A stretch of 7,269 nucleotides of DNA from Alphaproteobacteria bacterium MarineAlpha9_Bin7 (lineage in GTDB: Bacteria > Pseudomonadota > Alphaproteobacteria > UBA7887). The stretch lies in contig PTKD01000100.1 in the NCBI GenBank assembly GCA_002938115.1, positions 1 to 7,269 on the forward strand, written 5' to 3'. The position numbers and the translations under genes were made by a program. The notes under the pieces were generated by a model that worked only from the letters and a program-made list of their open reading frames with translations, was not told where the DNA came from and did no database searches. Every line of letters begins with the position of its first letter. Positions within the stretch are counted from its first letter, which is position 1. Shown one piece after another: positions 7,130 through 7,269 of this stretch.

Positions 7130-7269
7130 ATGGGTTGTGTGCGTAAAAGAGGTAAATCTTGGAATGCTCAGGTGAGGATTTCTGGATGGAGAAGTTTCAC
7201 TAAATCTTTTGCTAAAAAGTCAGACGCAATCGTCTGGATAAATGGACTAGAGAACAAACTTTATTCTGC
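7130..7269 (+). CDS. Tyrosine-type phage/island integrase, N-terminal part (runs off the window)
   Basis: Only the first 46 codons are present; the frame is open to the edge. The peptide begins MGCVRKRGKSWNAQVRI and continues SGWRSFTKSFAKKSDAIVWI. This follows the pattern of integrase arm-binding N-termini: a basic start, a Gly-Lys-x-Trp-x-Ala-x-Val-Arg strand, a second strand ending in Thr-Lys-Ser-Phe, then a helix starting with Lys-x-Asp-Ala and containing a Trp. These domains bind arm-type DNA sites next to att cores; the catalytic domain with the nucleophilic Tyr would lie beyond the edge. AAGGG sits 7 bases before the ATG. Bases 7131-7269 are about 40% G+C by my count, lower than the genes to the left, and the frame uses AGA and AGG for Arg, consistent with acquired DNA. 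Position next to a tRNA strongly supports the call. Confidence 0.75.
   Translation, partial: MGCVRKRGKSWNAQVRISGWRSFTKSFAKKSDAIVWINGLENKLYS

Overview
The window looks like a piece of chromosome from a proteobacterium, most likely an alphaproteobacterium of moderate G+C (roughly half G+C in the core genes). The reasons are a PqqA-type peptide gene, a free-standing NDUFS6/zf-CHCC zinc-finger protein (a family typical of alphaproteobacteria and mitochondria), and a CCA-encoding tRNA-Arg(CCG). This is inference from gene content; I cannot name a genus.

Layout. On the minus strand, reading right to left, are polA (DNA polymerase I, 928 aa, start at 4266), a LysR-family regulator gene (360-1316), and a 24-residue ORF (169-243) that I read as pqqA, the precursor peptide of the cofactor pyrroloquinoline quinone. 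A strong hairpin terminator/attenuator (118-142) follows pqqA. The pqq biosynthesis genes may continue past the left edge, but nothing in bases 1-117 proves it. Divergent from polA is an MFS transporter gene (4383-5597). Convergent with that is a very short zinc-finger gene (5632-5805) that has no ATG start. An ABC transporter ATPase gene (5927-6886) then reads rightward.

The right end is an integration boundary: a complete tRNA-Arg(CCG) gene (6951-7027), then an A+T-richer stretch with tandem 10-bp repeats and an inverted repeat, then the first 46 codons of a tyrosine-type integrase gene that runs off the window at 7269. This is the usual signature of a prophage or genomic island inserted at the 3' end of a tRNA gene. 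Any cargo lies beyond the right edge.

There is no single shared pathway. The left part may form a PQQ locus with a neighbouring LysR regulator; polA is housekeeping; the two transporters have unknown substrates. I saw no complete undescribed system. The points most worth a second look are the tiny pqqA with its terminator, the non-ATG zinc-finger gene, and the tRNA/integrase junction with its repeats. No gene-free stretch exceeds 300 bases.
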